DNA of 64,000 nt from Septoria linicola (GCA_024114885.1 CP099426.1:2046001-2110000); one strand, 5' to 3'. Shown: positions 20,054 to 31,354, counted from the stretch's first letter. Notes: generated by a model not told the origin, from the sequence alone. Numbers and translations: made by a program.

Positions 20054-21793
20054 TCAAATCCAATTGCGTCCACGAGATGGCGGCGGCGGCGGCCCACCCA
20101 TATCACCCCAATACCCATTCGACACCTCCGACATGTTGGAAACACACTTCGGCTCATCGTAATCCCCTTGCCCACCCATGGGCCAGATCGGCACGAAGCA
20201 AACCTCATTATACGAGCATCCGCGACAACGCTTGAATGTCGTCCAGCCTAACCACGTCTTGAGCGACTTCACAGTCATTAGCGCTTCGCTGTAGCTCTCC
20301 GTAGCAGCATCGAGGAGCGAGGCGCACGTGTGTGTTGTCACATCGAGTACAGCTTGAGCAGCAATGCTTGTTGATGGCGGGAGGGCTGGGAAGTACTGTG
20401 TCGCGCAACGTTCGATTTCGAGAGTGATGTTGCGATTGCCGTAGTCGATGAATGGTCGGACTGCGTTCTCCATTTCTAGCTTGAAAGCCGCTTCATGGGC
20501 GAAATTTCCAGCAGCGAGGGTCTCGATGCGGTCGGAGTAGCGTGCGATGACCATGTCTGCAATTGCTTGCCAATTGGTCGAGCCTGCTCTGTTTCTGGGC
20601 ATGGTCATCTCCTTGATTGCTTGTTGTACGGGCTGAAGGACTTTGGTATCGTTATTCGCTCGAGGAAGGCCATTCTCGTCGAAAGAGACAGCGTTGTCGA
20701 AAGCGTACAGAGTTACGAAGTTCTCATAGTCGATGGATACTCGATCGCCTCCAATGTTATCGAAGCGAGAGGCCACTGCTTGATAGTAGTTGATCGAGCC
20801 ATCTCCGTGTCCTGGTGGGCCTCGCCTTTGGTAAGACTCTTTTGCTTCAGTGATACGCTCAATGTCGAGATCACGCTCGAAGGAGCACAAAATAATCTCA
20901 AAGCCGAGCTCCATTCGCAAAAAGCCATCGATCTTGCCGGTCCACTCGTTCTCCGCCATGGCACATAAGTGATCAGCTCTGTAGCCTTCGCTCATGGGTC
21001 CGCCAGTTCGGGGCTTTTTGTCCTTCGGACGCTGATCGGAGCTACGTCTACTCCTTGGGTCTTGTGCTGAACCAGGTTGATCATGTGGCGGCTGGCGAGG
21101 ACGCCCATCAGCCGGAGGCGGGTTGTCATGAAGCAGTACCAGATCCTGCATGTCAAGAGTGCCCTTTGTCGACTTTGCTGCTGATTGGCCATCGAGGTAC
21201 AACAGTCGCAGATCATGCTTTGCACGGTAAGTGTGCAAGTATCCGTGTTGGTCGTTCTTGACTTTCGACTCCTTCGGCTGTAGAGGCTCTTGCTTGTAGT
21301 AAACACTGGCACGTTTCCGCTGTGCCCTGGTATGGCTGAGTGGTCGACCATTTGCAGGCTCATGTGGATGACGAGCTTCCAGCTCGTGCTTTGGCGGCGG
21401 TTCGGGAGGATATTCCTGAAGGGCTTCGATGCTTTGTGGTGGGTGCCAGCCTTCTTGCTCGTCGCCTGGTTTCGGTAGACCTCCTTTACCAGGTGGTGGT
21501 CCATGGTGGGCACGAGCAAAGACCAGCGCGTGCTCTGGCTCGAACGCCAGCCACTGTGTAGCATTGACACGATACGGTTCGCTAGTGCCGTGATATAGTT
21601 GTGTGCCCTCGGGAACAGTCGCTATGAACACAGACATGCCATTATGGAGCAACGAAGAACCCCATTGGCGCATGGAACTGTGGACAGCATTGAATATATG
21701 GTTTGCATTGTGTGTTGCCGGTGTCGTCGACTGTAATCCTGCGTTGACCAGTGCGACGCTCAAGGCCAACGAGCTGGTGGAGAGTATCTGCAT
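20054..21793 (-). CDS. secreted fungal-conserved protein with YHGT motif, function unknown
   Basis: Single-exon, 579 residues. Residues 1-~22 are a signal peptide (STSSLALSVALVNAG). An N-terminal conserved part reads HNGMSVFIATVPEGTQLYHGT, then TQWLAFEPEHALVFAR, then a Pro-rich spacer (90-180), HTYRAKHDLRLLYLDGQSAAK and GTLDMQD. The second half has RADHLCAMAENEWTGKIDGFLRMELGFEIILCSFE and a Cys-rich tail (KRCRGCSYNEVCF). I know this as a widespread, unnamed ascomycete secreted family. The YHGT / AFEPEHA..FAR / LRLLYLDG spacing resembles ADP-ribosyltransferase-type folds; this is inference. Several N-glycosylation sequons fit secretion. Convergent with the FNT gene, 168 bp apart. Confidence 0.8.
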   Translation of the reverse strand: MQILSTSSLALSVALVNAGLQSTTPATHNANHIFNAVHSSMRQWGSSLLHNGMSVFIATVPEGTQLYHGTSEPYRVNATQWLAFEPEHALVFARAHHGPPPGKGGLPKPGDEQEGWHPPQSIEALQEYPPEPPPKHELEARHPHEPANGRPLSHTRAQRKRASVYYKQEPLQPKESKVKNDQHGYLHTYRAKHDLRLLYLDGQSAAKSTKGTLDMQDLVLLHDNPPPADGRPRQPPHDQPGSAQDPRSRRSSDQRPKDKKPRTGGPMSEGYRADHLCAMAENEWTGKIDGFLRMELGFEIILCSFERDLDIERITEAKESYQRRGPPGHGDGSINYYQAVASRFDNIGGDRVSIDYENFVTLYAFDNAVSFDENGLPRANNDTKVLQPVQQAIKEMTMPRNRAGSTNWQAIADMVIARYSDRIETLAAGNFAHEAAFKLEMENAVRPFIDYGNRNITLEIERCATQYFPALPPSTSIAAQAVLDVTTHTCASLLDAATESYSEALMTVKSLKTWLGWTTFKRCRGCSYNEVCFVPIWPMGGQGDYDEPKCVSNMSEVSNGYWGDMGGPPPPPSRGRNWI

Positions 21794-22459
21794 GTTGACT
21801 GATCAGTAGCACTACGACAAGACCTACTTTTGGGCAACATTCCGCCGATATATGCAAATCAGATAAGAGATACTGTACAGCCCAGGGCACGTATACAGCC
21901 TCGTACGACGACATGCCGCGTCGCTGGGTGGGGGCGTGAGGACGCGTACATGGCGACCACCGATGCCGATACCATCAGCACCAATCACAAGAGGTCTCAG
22001 TCTCGCATGGCAACGACAGTGAGAGAGAGGAGGTCAGAACAAGATTCGTAGGAACGGACTGTAAGTAAGACGGTGAAAAGGCAAGAAATAGCTCCATGGT
22101 TGATTTTGCGTTGCAGGTCGCCGCGAATTTAATGCCTGAGGCATAAATTTATGATCTCTAGGTTGTATTGTGTTGTGGTTGGCCTCAACTTCGACTACCA
22201 GAGTCCATGACCTTCATTTCAGGATCGGGATATTCCATCTTCATCAGCCTCGAGTACACAGTATCGAGATGGTTGGTGCGTGGTCAGTGCGCCAGAACTT
22301 TCGTAACAAAAAGCGTGTCCGACAGCGGCTCCCTCTGCTTCGTCAGATAGCATGTTCACCTGAGGAATGCTAGTAGAGCGTGCAGGAACTCAGCTTGCAC
22401 CTAGCATGGCTTAGCACAACTGCCAATAGTGGTAGTCGTAGTCATCAGCCTTTGGCTGT
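21794..22459. other. divergent intergenic region
   Basis: Lies between the starts of the secreted protein (minus) and the HET gene (plus). Short open frames only; no repeat or RNA gene recognised. Confidence 0.5.
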
Positions 22460-24772
22460 ATGGCGTATTCTTATACGCCGCTCGCTGAGCACGAGATTCG
22501 GCTGATCACACTCCAGCCAACAATCGATGGAGCGGACGATAGCCCAATTGTGTGCACACTGGAACACTTTGGTCTTGCTGATAGCTCTGGTACCGCTCAG
22601 TCGCCGCAGCATCGTTCTGATACCGGGGCCATCCATCGCTGGCCCGAGCTGGAAGCAGACCTTGGGTACGATGGCGTATTCAAGCAGGAAGGACCTGTCC
22701 ATCGATGGAAGCGCATGCAGCTTCTCATCGAGACACTCAAGAATGACACGCAACGTGACAGTCGCAAACGTTCTGGATGTCAGGTGGAGCAACACGACTC
22801 TGCGCCTACGAGATATCTATTCGGCGACTACATAGCTTTGTCGTATGTCTGGGGGTCTCAAGATAAGCGGCATGCCATTACACTCAATGGAGCGTCGTTC
22901 TCTGTGGGCCGAAACCTGTATTGCGCTCTGATCCAGCTTCGAAGAACTACCAGAATACGTCAGGGCTTCAAATTGTGGGTGGATGCAATATGCATCAACC
23001 AAAACGACATCCGCGAGCGCAGCGAGCAGGTTACTCGAATGCGGCTCATATACACAAGCGCGTGGCAAGTCGTCAGCTGGCTCGGCGAAGCATGCACATA
23101 TAGCGACTTAGCCATGCGTACGATACGATTTCTAGCCGCAATCAGGTCGGGAGAAGATCCTGCTCGAGGTCTGTATTTCGAGACTCGGAGGATCCTGGTT
23201 CTTCCAATTTTCGTCAAGTACGCGAGATATATCAGGCTTCTTGAGCAAGCAGCCTTCAAGGCGTTATTTGAGCTCATGGCCAGACCGTACTGGACACGAA
23301 TGTGGATCGTCCAAGAAGTGGCTCTAGCAAGCACAAGCTCTCCTGTCTATTGTGGCGGTATCTGTGTTTCGTGGTCGGAGATCTGCGATGCAGCGGCACT
23401 GATCGATCTTGACCGTGATCGACTTGGGCACGATATCATGGCGAATGCTTTTCCACGAAATCTCCGAATGTCTCCCCGAGAGTACGAACTTGCTCGGGAC
23501 CGGATGACTATGGATCGGGCGCTCTCTACAGAGCGAATGTGGCGTCGCGTCGTAGAACTCAGAGATCTCCAGGCATCTATCAGTCGCCCGAGGGTTGTGA
23601 ACGGCTCACTGCAGCCACTACTTCTTTCTAGAGAGGCTGGTTGCACCGATGAGAAGGACAGAGTATACGGTATCATTGGTTGTCTCGGAGTCGATGTCGG
23701 TCTTGTGCCAGATTATACTCTGGACCTGGCCACCGTCTACACTCGCTTCATGCTGGCGCTTCTGCAACAAGGTGATCTTGACAGCCTTCGACTCATATCT
23801 CGACCTGCCGGTTCCATCCGCAGCGTCACTCGGTTCCACGAGACGGCATCTTCTACGGCTCGGCAGCGGCAGCCTGTTGAGCATATGCGCAGGGCGACAT
23901 TGAAAGTGGGGGCTGACTGTACCCATAAGGTGCCAAGTTGGGTGATATGCTGGACGTGCAAGCAACCACCGACGATGCATCTCCCGGGCACGTACAGTGC
24001 TGGGGGACCTTTGGCCTCGCGTCCGAACATGCTCTCCAACCAGCTTGCTCTGTCTTGCGTGCTTATTGACACAATCGCATCACTTGGTTCATTCCATGCT
24101 GAAGAGTTAGACAGAGCATACCCGCAAAACAGTGTCATTGTCCGACAAAGTGTCTACGGCGACTTCAAGGCCACTCGAGAAGCGCTCTGGAAAGTCGTGC
24201 TTGCCGACACTACACCTGCTGGTGGTACAGCGCCAGAGTCATCGCTTGAGACTTTGAGAGGTCGAGGATTGTGGCATTACGTGATGCATAACGTTGTGAG
24301 CACCAACGGCTTCGCACTTCGAGACATGCGAAAGCGCAACGGTCATCTTCATCTATGTGGCTACACTCTCGATGAGCTTGTTCATGGTAAGGAAGGAGGA
24401 TTCACCGCTCGGGCTCTCCATGCATCTTTCAGTCGAGAGGCTGATGACAGAGAGCGTGAACGGCAACGTGATCCCCACAGGCTACAACATGGTTACAGCC
24501 GGGACGAACACGATGTACACGCCTGGAGTGTGAATGTCAATGCCTGGCGTCGACTGACAGGTACTGTTAGGGGACGCATGGGGTTGACGCCTGCGGCAGC
24601 CAGAGTCGGAGACAGAATCGCCATCGTGCTAGGCTGTAGCGTCCCGATGGTCGTACGTCCGAAGGCTGACAACAACGGGTACGCCTTGATAGGAGAATGC
24701 TTCATTCAAGGAGTGATGTACGGCGAAGTGCTACAAGCTGAGCATGAGGTCGAGACAATCGTGTTTTCCTGA
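22460..24772 (+). CDS. HET-domain (heterokaryon incompatibility) protein
   Basis: Single-exon, 770 residues, ATG at 22460. The HET domain starts at about residue 124 with YIALSYVWGS, then LWVDAICINQND (about 172-183), ERSEQVTRMRLIYTSAWQVVSWLG, and RMWIVQEVALA (about 278). HET domains are TIR-like and trigger cell death when non-self partners fuse. The C-terminal ~480 residues carry no NACHT, WD or ankyrin repeats; a motif CTDEKDRVYGIIGCL is the usual post-HET signature. The last 90 residues form the common C-terminal cap (RRLTGTVRGRMGLTPAAARVGD, then a GECFIQGVMYGE ending). The gene appears intact and intronless, typical for this large, fast-evolving family. Cytosolic by absence of signals. 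Confidence 0.93.
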   Translation: MAYSYTPLAEHEIRLITLQPTIDGADDSPIVCTLEHFGLADSSGTAQSPQHRSDTGAIHRWPELEADLGYDGVFKQEGPVHRWKRMQLLIETLKNDTQRDSRKRSGCQVEQHDSAPTRYLFGDYIALSYVWGSQDKRHAITLNGASFSVGRNLYCALIQLRRTTRIRQGFKLWVDAICINQNDIRERSEQVTRMRLIYTSAWQVVSWLGEACTYSDLAMRTIRFLAAIRSGEDPARGLYFETRRILVLPIFVKYARYIRLLEQAAFKALFELMARPYWTRMWIVQEVALASTSSPVYCGGICVSWSEICDAAALIDLDRDRLGHDIMANAFPRNLRMSPREYELARDRMTMDRALSTERMWRRVVELRDLQASISRPRVVNGSLQPLLLSREAGCTDEKDRVYGIIGCLGVDVGLVPDYTLDLATVYTRFMLALLQQGDLDSLRLISRPAGSIRSVTRFHETASSTARQRQPVEHMRRATLKVGADCTHKVPSWVICWTCKQPPTMHLPGTYSAGGPLASRPNMLSNQLALSCVLIDTIASLGSFHAEELDRAYPQNSVIVRQSVYGDFKATREALWKVVLADTTPAGGTAPESSLETLRGRGLWHYVMHNVVSTNGFALRDMRKRNGHLHLCGYTLDELVHGKEGGFTARALHASFSREADDRERERQRDPHRLQHGYSRDEHDVHAWSVNVNAWRRLTGTVRGRMGLTPAAARVGDRIAIVLGCSVPMVVRPKADNNGYALIGECFIQGVMYGEVLQAEHEVETIVFS

Positions 24773-25266
24773 ATGGCGTATCAGCTCGCCGCCTTTGCTC
24801 CTCGATCAATAGAGTTCACTGCATACCAAATCACGTCACGGCAGTGAGAGCACACAGTGCTCTCCATGTACATACGCATTAGCCCTCATTCCGAGAGACA
24901 CTGTGTAGATGGCTGATCTTGGACAGCGGAGCCTATGTACTCGAAACAGTCGTCAACGATGCTAGCCGGCCAGCTTTGACCTTTTCACATCATCTCAGAA
25001 CTCCTAGCCAGCGAATGCATGACTGAGGAAAGGAAACACCACAGGGCTAGATAACAATGTATACCCGGTTGATGAATGTGTTGTGCAATTGTCCTGACTG
25101 CTGATATGGTGTACCTAACCCCCTCATGAAAACAGTGAAGAGATTCACAACGCGGTTAAGCTCACGTTCCGATTCAACGAAGAAGTAAGCTGGAATGGCT
25201 TGCAGTGAGGTCTCGCGAAGCAGCGGCTGCATCTTACCCACAGCACAGATGTGTATCTTAATACCA
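24773..25266. other. intergenic between convergent HET and DUF6604-type genes
   Basis: Nothing recognised; short open frames only. Both flanking genes end here, so it should hold two 3' untranslated regions. Confidence 0.5.
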
Positions 25267-27949
25267 TTACATGTTCCCACTCGCCTCCATGCGCGGATAC
25301 TCCTCATTGAACAGCGCAACAACGTCGGCATCCGGGTCTTGCAGACGTTTCGGCAAGACTGCAGAGATCATCTGGATCAAGAACTCGTCAGGGGAGTACA
25401 CCAGTGGAATGACAAACATGTTCCGCTCCCACATGATCTTGCCAACCACTCGCTTGAGGTCCTGCTTGCTGAGCTCTTCGTTAGCCCATCTTTCAATCTT
25501 CGTCAGTATCTCCGCTCTTGGGAGACCTTCTTTATCGAGCTTGAGTCCCATGTCCGCTGCCTTGGCAATGATCGCTTCGCACTTCGTTCGGTGGTCAAGC
25601 TCATCCGCGCTGAGCTGCATGTCCTCGCGAGGCTCTCCATCCCACTTCCAGCGATGGCATGGCTTATCTTCATCTTTGATATGTCCACTTGAGCCCAAAC
25701 GGGCCTTTTCGGCCAGTCTTTAGAGCTTAGTGTCTGCAAGTGCAGAAATCTTCGCGCCTATCTCAGCGAGCATTGATTGTGCAAGTGTGCCTCTTGCATC
25801 AGCAGCAGCGGCAACCCATAGCACTTCGTGGACGACTTGATGCAGGTAGAAGCCGCTCTTGCCAGACATGAATGCTGCATCACTTTGAGCTTGGGCTATG
25901 ACCAGCACCTTGAGCGCCTCACATTGCGTGAGAAATTTGGCCAAATCGAATCGCAGGTGGACTTCATCTCGCGCCAGACATTTTTCCAGGGACTCCAGCA
26001 GCTCAGGCGCGGTTTGAGCCACTCTGTGCTGAGGTCCGTTCTGTATGACCTTGGCAATCCTGTGAAGCTTTGCATAATAGTCTGCACGGATCGATGTGTC
26101 GAGATCTGGCCATTGATCGATTTCATCCGCCACTGACATGTAACTAGAGGCTGGCCTCAGTTTCTTCATTTTCTGCATGCCAGTTGATGCCGAAGGGACT
26201 TGCGGGCGTGAGATGCCTTTGCGTGCGAAAGCCGAAGCTGGTACTCCAACAGCCCCGTCGAAGTGCTTGGCATATCTCTCGAGGCAGTCGCCGTCTCGGA
26301 CATAAGCGCCATGGGCGTCTTGCGAGCTCATGACCGTGTCCATATCACTCCACTGAATTTCACACAGGCCGGCTTTCCGGGCAGCTCGGTATAGATACGC
26401 AACGCAGAGGACCCAAGGATCTCCATTAGCATAGCCTAGGAGACAGCGCTGGTTCTCTACCTGGAACTTGTGTAGCTGATGACCAGCAAGAAGTGGCAAT
26501 GCCTCGTATAGCTCCGATGGCTCTTCGGCCTCGGTGGCGTTGTCGAATAAAGAACTCAGCTGTCCCTCTGCGGTGCTGCGCATCCTAGTCGATAGTTCGG
26601 CAAGACCATCAGACGCCTTGTGGCCATTCGTAGTGATGCGACTGGCCTGAGCGAAGGCGTCGAGGGAACTGGACATTGAATGAATCGAGGCTTGCATGAG
26701 TGTATGGCCAAGTTCAGCCTGATGACCCATGGCATCGATAACATCAAGGTAGATCTGACACTGAGGAATGACTTGAGTCGGCATCTTCACAACGTTGCTA
26801 GTGATTTGTGAAAGCGATCTTGTGAACCAGTCAGTAATAAAGCCGCGAATGTCAAATCTTGGAAATCCAGGTATGGCATGCTTCGACAGAGTCCTAATGG
26901 CAGGCTCGGTGGCGTAGAGCACGTTCGCGTAAGCATGGCCTTTGTAAAAGTACCGCTCGTTGACTTTGGCCTTGGGGTATTGCTTCCACATGGTCAGACG
27001 GCGGAAATCCTCACAGATGCTGAGTGCGCAGAAGAGCTCGCTGTCATCCATCTTTGTCTCAACGGTACCCTCATGCTTGCTACCATCCCTGGCGCCTTTG
27101 GCCATGCGTGAGTCCAGCTCGATTGTGGATGTAGCTACATCGTGGTGTGCTCCGCAGCGCTTGATGCCCATGAACCGCGAAATGTCGTCAAAACATTCGA
27201 GGTCATCGTACGACTCAATAAGGTCCTGGCTGATGTCCGAGATTATTGCGAAGGCGTTGTCAGTGACCTCGATGGCGACAGTAAGACTGATCTCGCCATT
27301 GCAGTACCGCCGCCAAACTCTCTAAATATGCAGACGAATGTCGCGACAGTCTAGCAGAAACATGAGAATCGCCATGGCTTTGTCTTCTTCGTCAGAAGGG
27401 CCAAGACGGGTCGTTGGCGTGGCTGGCGGGGCTGCTGATCGGGGTCGATCGTGCGAAGCTCCTTCAGAAGCTACATCTGGCTCTTCTATGTCAAGAAAGA
27501 TCGAATATGTTGCTTGATTCGTCCTTTTGCTTCTGCTTGCCGAGGTTCTTGGCCACTGCTGGCAGCAGACTCAGCAGCAGATCACGTACACGAGTCAATA
27601 CGCGAATGAAAGCGCGATGAGTGCGGTTACGTTCTGGCAGCTGTCCATCACACGCATCTGGCTCGGCTTTCTCGAATTTTGTAAATATGTCTGCTGTCAC
27701 AGTCCTGTCATAGATGACATTGGCGATGACGGTCTGAGTGTCTTGCGGTACTTTCACCTTGGGTCTTGCCTTGGCGATGAGTTCCGCGAGCTCGATCATA
27801 TCCATTCCGTAGAGCTTCGCGGAAACTTGGTGTTTGTTGCCGCTACTGCGGTGCAGCACTTTGCTCGCTGTCTCAAGCATCCAACGCTCAAGCTTGTTCT
27901 GCTGTAGCTTAAACCGCCGGTGGCGTGCGCAGATCGGTGTGAAGGCCAT
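25267..27949 (-). pseudogene. DUF6604-type fungal protein gene, broken by a frameshift and two in-frame stops
   Basis: One long coding region on the minus strand reads from ATG 27949 to a stop at 25267 (about 890 codons) with three breaks. (1) One extra T near 27496-27498 shifts frame between SSNIF and DIEEP. (2) An in-frame TAG at 27322-27324 splits CRDIRLHI from RVWRRYCNGEISL. (3) An in-frame TAA at 25720-25722 splits ISALADTKL from RLAEKARLGSS. On both sides of each break the protein stays continuous in sense, and the N-terminal order (short basic start, AELIAKARPKVKVP, then DEEDKAMAILMFLLDCRDIR) fits my memory of the DUF6604 family. Both stops are CAG/CAA to TAG/TAA changes, as RIP would make, but the rest of the gene is not AT-rich. 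No intron removes them cleanly. Confidence 0.72.
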
Positions 27950-28299
27950 GTTGTTGTGCAATGTGTTGGTCGTTGAATAAGAGTTGGTTGATCAAAGTTT
28001 CGGAGGTTGAGAAAGGTGAAGATGTGGAAGGGCAAGCGTGCTTGAGTGATCAAAACCTTGGGTAAAACTTGTGCAACGTTCGCTTACTGGCGTGAATCAG
28101 CACATGCAGGTAGCCGTGTCATTCACGCGTTACCTGTCAGTTTTGCAAACAAAAGTGAGCAATGCAGATTGGGACTCATTCTCTGCGCCTACGAGAGGAC
28201 TTCGGCAGTTGCGCGACCCCTCGTCCATCCACGCCGGCATGGCAGAATGTGTGTGGAGTGAAACGCGCTGCACGCAAAGCAACATACTCCAGGATGTGC
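27950..28299. other. intergenic, promoter side of the broken DUF6604-type gene
   Basis: No gene seen. Downstream end of the TTC1-like gene and upstream side of the DUF6604-type gene, both on the minus strand. Confidence 0.45.
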
Positions 28300-29250
28300 T
28301 CACTTCTTTGCCGGGTTCTGGTTGAAGTTCATGCTGTAGCCACCACTCTTTTCATCCTTGACAAACTGAAAGTTGTCGGTACTCATGCCAAACATGCCCA
28401 AGACACTGTTTCCCAGCCCTTTTAGCTTGTCCATCATCTCGCCCATCTCCCTTTCCTTTGCCTCATTCAGCTTCGGCGTCAAAAGTCTGCTGGCATCCTT
28501 GACATTCTTCAAATCTGTAGGCGAAAGACAAGGCTGCATTGTTGGTGATAGAAGCGTCCGATAATCCTCATCGGCAGCTTGCAGATTCGCCCAACTGCCC
28601 AGCTCCGTCTTTGCTTTTGCCCTCCTCATCAAGAGTTTAACCTGCAGTTTGCGGACTTGGTCGAGAGTCCTCCCGCTCTTCTGCAGATTCTCTATGCGTT
28701 CCGCCACCGCGTCGCTGACTTCTTCCACTCCGTCATTTTCTGCCTCTTCAACCTCCTTCTCCTTCTCGCCTTCCTTTCTCGGATCCTTCGGTTTAGGCAG
28801 CGACGGCAAAGGCTCCAGATTCTCGAGATTGTTGATGCCCTTCTCGGCACTTTCCACCGCTTCCTTCCACTCTTCCAGCTTGAGATGACAAGCGGCTACA
28901 TTGGAGCGCAAGACTGCCAGTTCATAGTCCAGGTAGTTTGGACAGGAAGCCAGAGCTCGATCATATGTCTGAATGGCATTCTCAAAGCTGCCTGTGCCGA
29001 AGAGCTGATTGGCAGATGCCTTCAGACTGTTGGACTCGGCCAGTAGAGTAGCTTCTTCCTCGGGCGAGAAGCGTTCAATGACGGGTTTTGTGGTGGGTGT
29101 TGGTGCATCTTTGGCGATGATTGGCTGCGGGTTAGGATCGGTGGCTATTGGTAGTTCGCTGTCGTCTTTGAAGCTGTGGAACGACGCATCCGAGTCGGAG
29201 TGATCATCGTCTCCCGGCTGGTGGGAGGAAAGTCGACTATGCTTGGTCAT
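28300..29250 (-). CDS. TTC1-like tetratricopeptide-repeat protein
   Basis: Single-exon, 316 residues. Residues 1-60 are acidic and polar (DDDHSDSDASFHSFKDD). From about 66 follow TPR units: EEEATLLAESNSLKASANQLF, GSFENAIQTYDRALASCP, AVLRSNVAACHLKLEEWKEAVESAEKGI, a charged insert (KEGEKEKEVEEAEND), and KLLMRRAKAKTELG. The C-terminus LGNSVLGMFGMSTDNFQFVKD, then GYSMNFNQNP, is the diagnostic end of TTC1 proteins, which act as Hsp90/G-protein adaptors in animals. The fungal relatives are little studied. Cytosolic; no signal peptide. Confidence 0.9.
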   Translation of the reverse strand: MTKHSRLSSHQPGDDDHSDSDASFHSFKDDSELPIATDPNPQPIIAKDAPTPTTKPVIERFSPEEEATLLAESNSLKASANQLFGTGSFENAIQTYDRALASCPNYLDYELAVLRSNVAACHLKLEEWKEAVESAEKGINNLENLEPLPSLPKPKDPRKEGEKEKEVEEAENDGVEEVSDAVAERIENLQKSGRTLDQVRKLQVKLLMRRAKAKTELGSWANLQAADEDYRTLLSPTMQPCLSPTDLKNVKDASRLLTPKLNEAKEREMGEMMDKLKGLGNSVLGMFGMSTDNFQFVKDEKSGGYSMNFNQNPAKK

Positions 29251-30640
29251 GGTTGTTGTAGTTTTTGTTTAGTCAAAAAGTGACGACAGCTTCGAGAGTT
29301 CACATGCAAGACGGCGGACTGGACACCGAGCAAATCACAAGCGACAGAAGGAGAGAAGCTGGTCCCGGTCCCGCATGTTTATGGCTTACTCACTCTGATC
29401 CGGCGAGGATTCTCTCGACCGAGGAAACAAAACACTCCTCGGACAATGATGTTGCCTATCGCCGTCTTTGGGTGGAGAGTTCATCAAGGATGTGGTAGAG
29501 GGGAAGAGAGACGAAGATGTGGGAAAAGTGATTCGCAAGGATGGTATTCGACCATGGTGAGCGTGCTGGTTGGCACAGTATCGTGGACTGCAAAAGCTGT
29601 GTGGCTGTATCGTGGGCTCGCTAGCTGTTTTGGTATAAGCAGTATCGAAAGAGTGTTGCAGATGCCTCCGTCTGTCATCAGAAACATGTATTTGCTCGAC
29701 CAACACTACGAGAAGCAGACTGTCAAAGGTCAACTGTGTGGCAATCGAATATGTGAAATTAGTACACTAAGCAGGCAATCTTACCATAGCAGGAATGGCA
29801 TCTACATGTTTCGCCACAACACACTCGCTCCCCCAACGATGCACGTAGATCAACAGCCTCATTCTCGGCTCAACTCAGCACATCTTCCACACTCCGCCTT
29901 CCTACGACACACACTCGGCGGACCCCAGGTCCACCTCACCTCATGATTCAGACCTTCACACATGATACCCACAACCATCACAGCAGCACATCATCTCCCA
30001 CCTATCTCACACACCTGTGATCGCAAATTAAACAACCATTCGCCAATGCTGAGCTAGCCAGCTTACTGCATCTGGCTACATGGTTGCTGTCTCCAACCAA
30101 TCACATCCCGCGATCCGTGCACAAGGCGTCTGACGGCACGAGCAAGTGTCCCGCAGAACAGCCCATACTTACACTGCATCGCAGAACCGGTGATGGAGCG
30201 ATGATACGTCGCGCGGGGAGGGCATTTTCATATGCTGCCTCTCTTGCTGTCCGATTATGTATGTAAGCTTTCGCTGTTGCTTTTCTCCACACCTGCTCCG
30301 ACTCCTCGCTGTCCTGCAAAACTCACGAACTGAACGATCGATCCGATCGCTGTATACCCTGTCAACAGCCCCACCTATCTCTCGAAGCCCAAGACACTCG
30401 ACACCACAATCACGCCCAACCGCAAGCGAATCAGAAATCCCAAAGTCCGTGTCCACAGAAGCCGACAGAAACAGAAAACAGCAGATTCACCCACGGCGAA
30501 CCAATCAACGACCATCACAACCGGCAACATAATCCAGAAAAGGAAAAGAGACATAGACAAGACCCACATACCCACTTCCCATAGACTTCATCCCCAGCAG
30601 TAGCATAAGAAGCCCACCCCTAGCGCAAACCCCTCCAAAA
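29251..30640. other. 1.4-kb intergenic region, no supported gene
   Basis: Several open frames up to 166 codons exist, but they are low in protein-like composition and lack family motifs. The 3' part (30300-30640) is C/A-rich like a fungal 5' leader for the gene at 30641. Confidence 0.45.
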
Positions 30641-30865
30641 ATGAACACCCTCTCCCTCATCCTTCACGGCAAAACAGACGCCTACATTCGCTCTCTACCT
30701 CCCGATCCAAAGAGAGATTTGATCAGTATTACACATTTGCCATCCTCGCATTCTACCAGACAGTGGGGTAAGGACAGCCAGAAGCAGCAGAGACCGTCGC
30801 TCCCGCAGAGATCGTATACCGAGTATCCAGCTCAAGTTCGGCAGACCAGCATCAACATCAACATC

Positions 30866-30898
<33 letters not shown>

Positions 30899-31354
30899 TA
30901 CAATACTTCGAATTCGGCAGGAGGAGCAAGTGGGACGATAACATTCCACCCACGCTTCTCCTTCACGCGATCATTTTCCGAAATGTCCATCCTCTCATCC
31001 CCATCCTCCTCCTCCTCCTCCTCCTCCTCCTCAACAACTCCCTCATCCTGGCCCCTCTCGCCATCAACAACATCTTCCCGCAAATCATCCTCCTCCTCCT
31101 CCTCCTCGAGATCAAAGTCAAGTCCCGGCTGGTACTCCCGCGAAAACGAACTAACCCTCGAAGACTTCGCGTTGAAACTACAAACGCGGAGTAAACGCTT
31201 CGAAGTGTACATGGGCCGATGTGCGCAGAATTTGGTCATGGCGTTGTTTTCGCCAACGCCGTTGGTGTTGTTTTTGTTTAATCCGGTGAGTTTGATGGTG
31301 TGGTTGATTTTGGGGTTGGGGTGGTGGATGGTGGGGGGTTGGGGGAGGGGGTGA
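30641..31354 (+). CDS. low-complexity protein with a C-terminal membrane helix, unknown function
   Basis: Single open frame of 237 residues. N-terminus MNTLSLILHGKTDAYIRSLPPDPKRD. A poly-Asn run encoded by AAC repeats (about 30866-30897) and poly-Ser runs encoded by TCC repeats (about 31003-31030, 31090-31110) fill the middle. The region ENELTLEDFALKLQTRSKRFEVYMGRCAQNLVMAL looks structured and is followed by a hydrophobic stretch PLVLFLFNPVSLMVWLILGLGWWMV near the C-terminus. I do not know the family. Codon use in the structured part and a plausible ATG after a C-rich leader favour a real gene; the repeats lower confidence. Confidence 0.55.
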
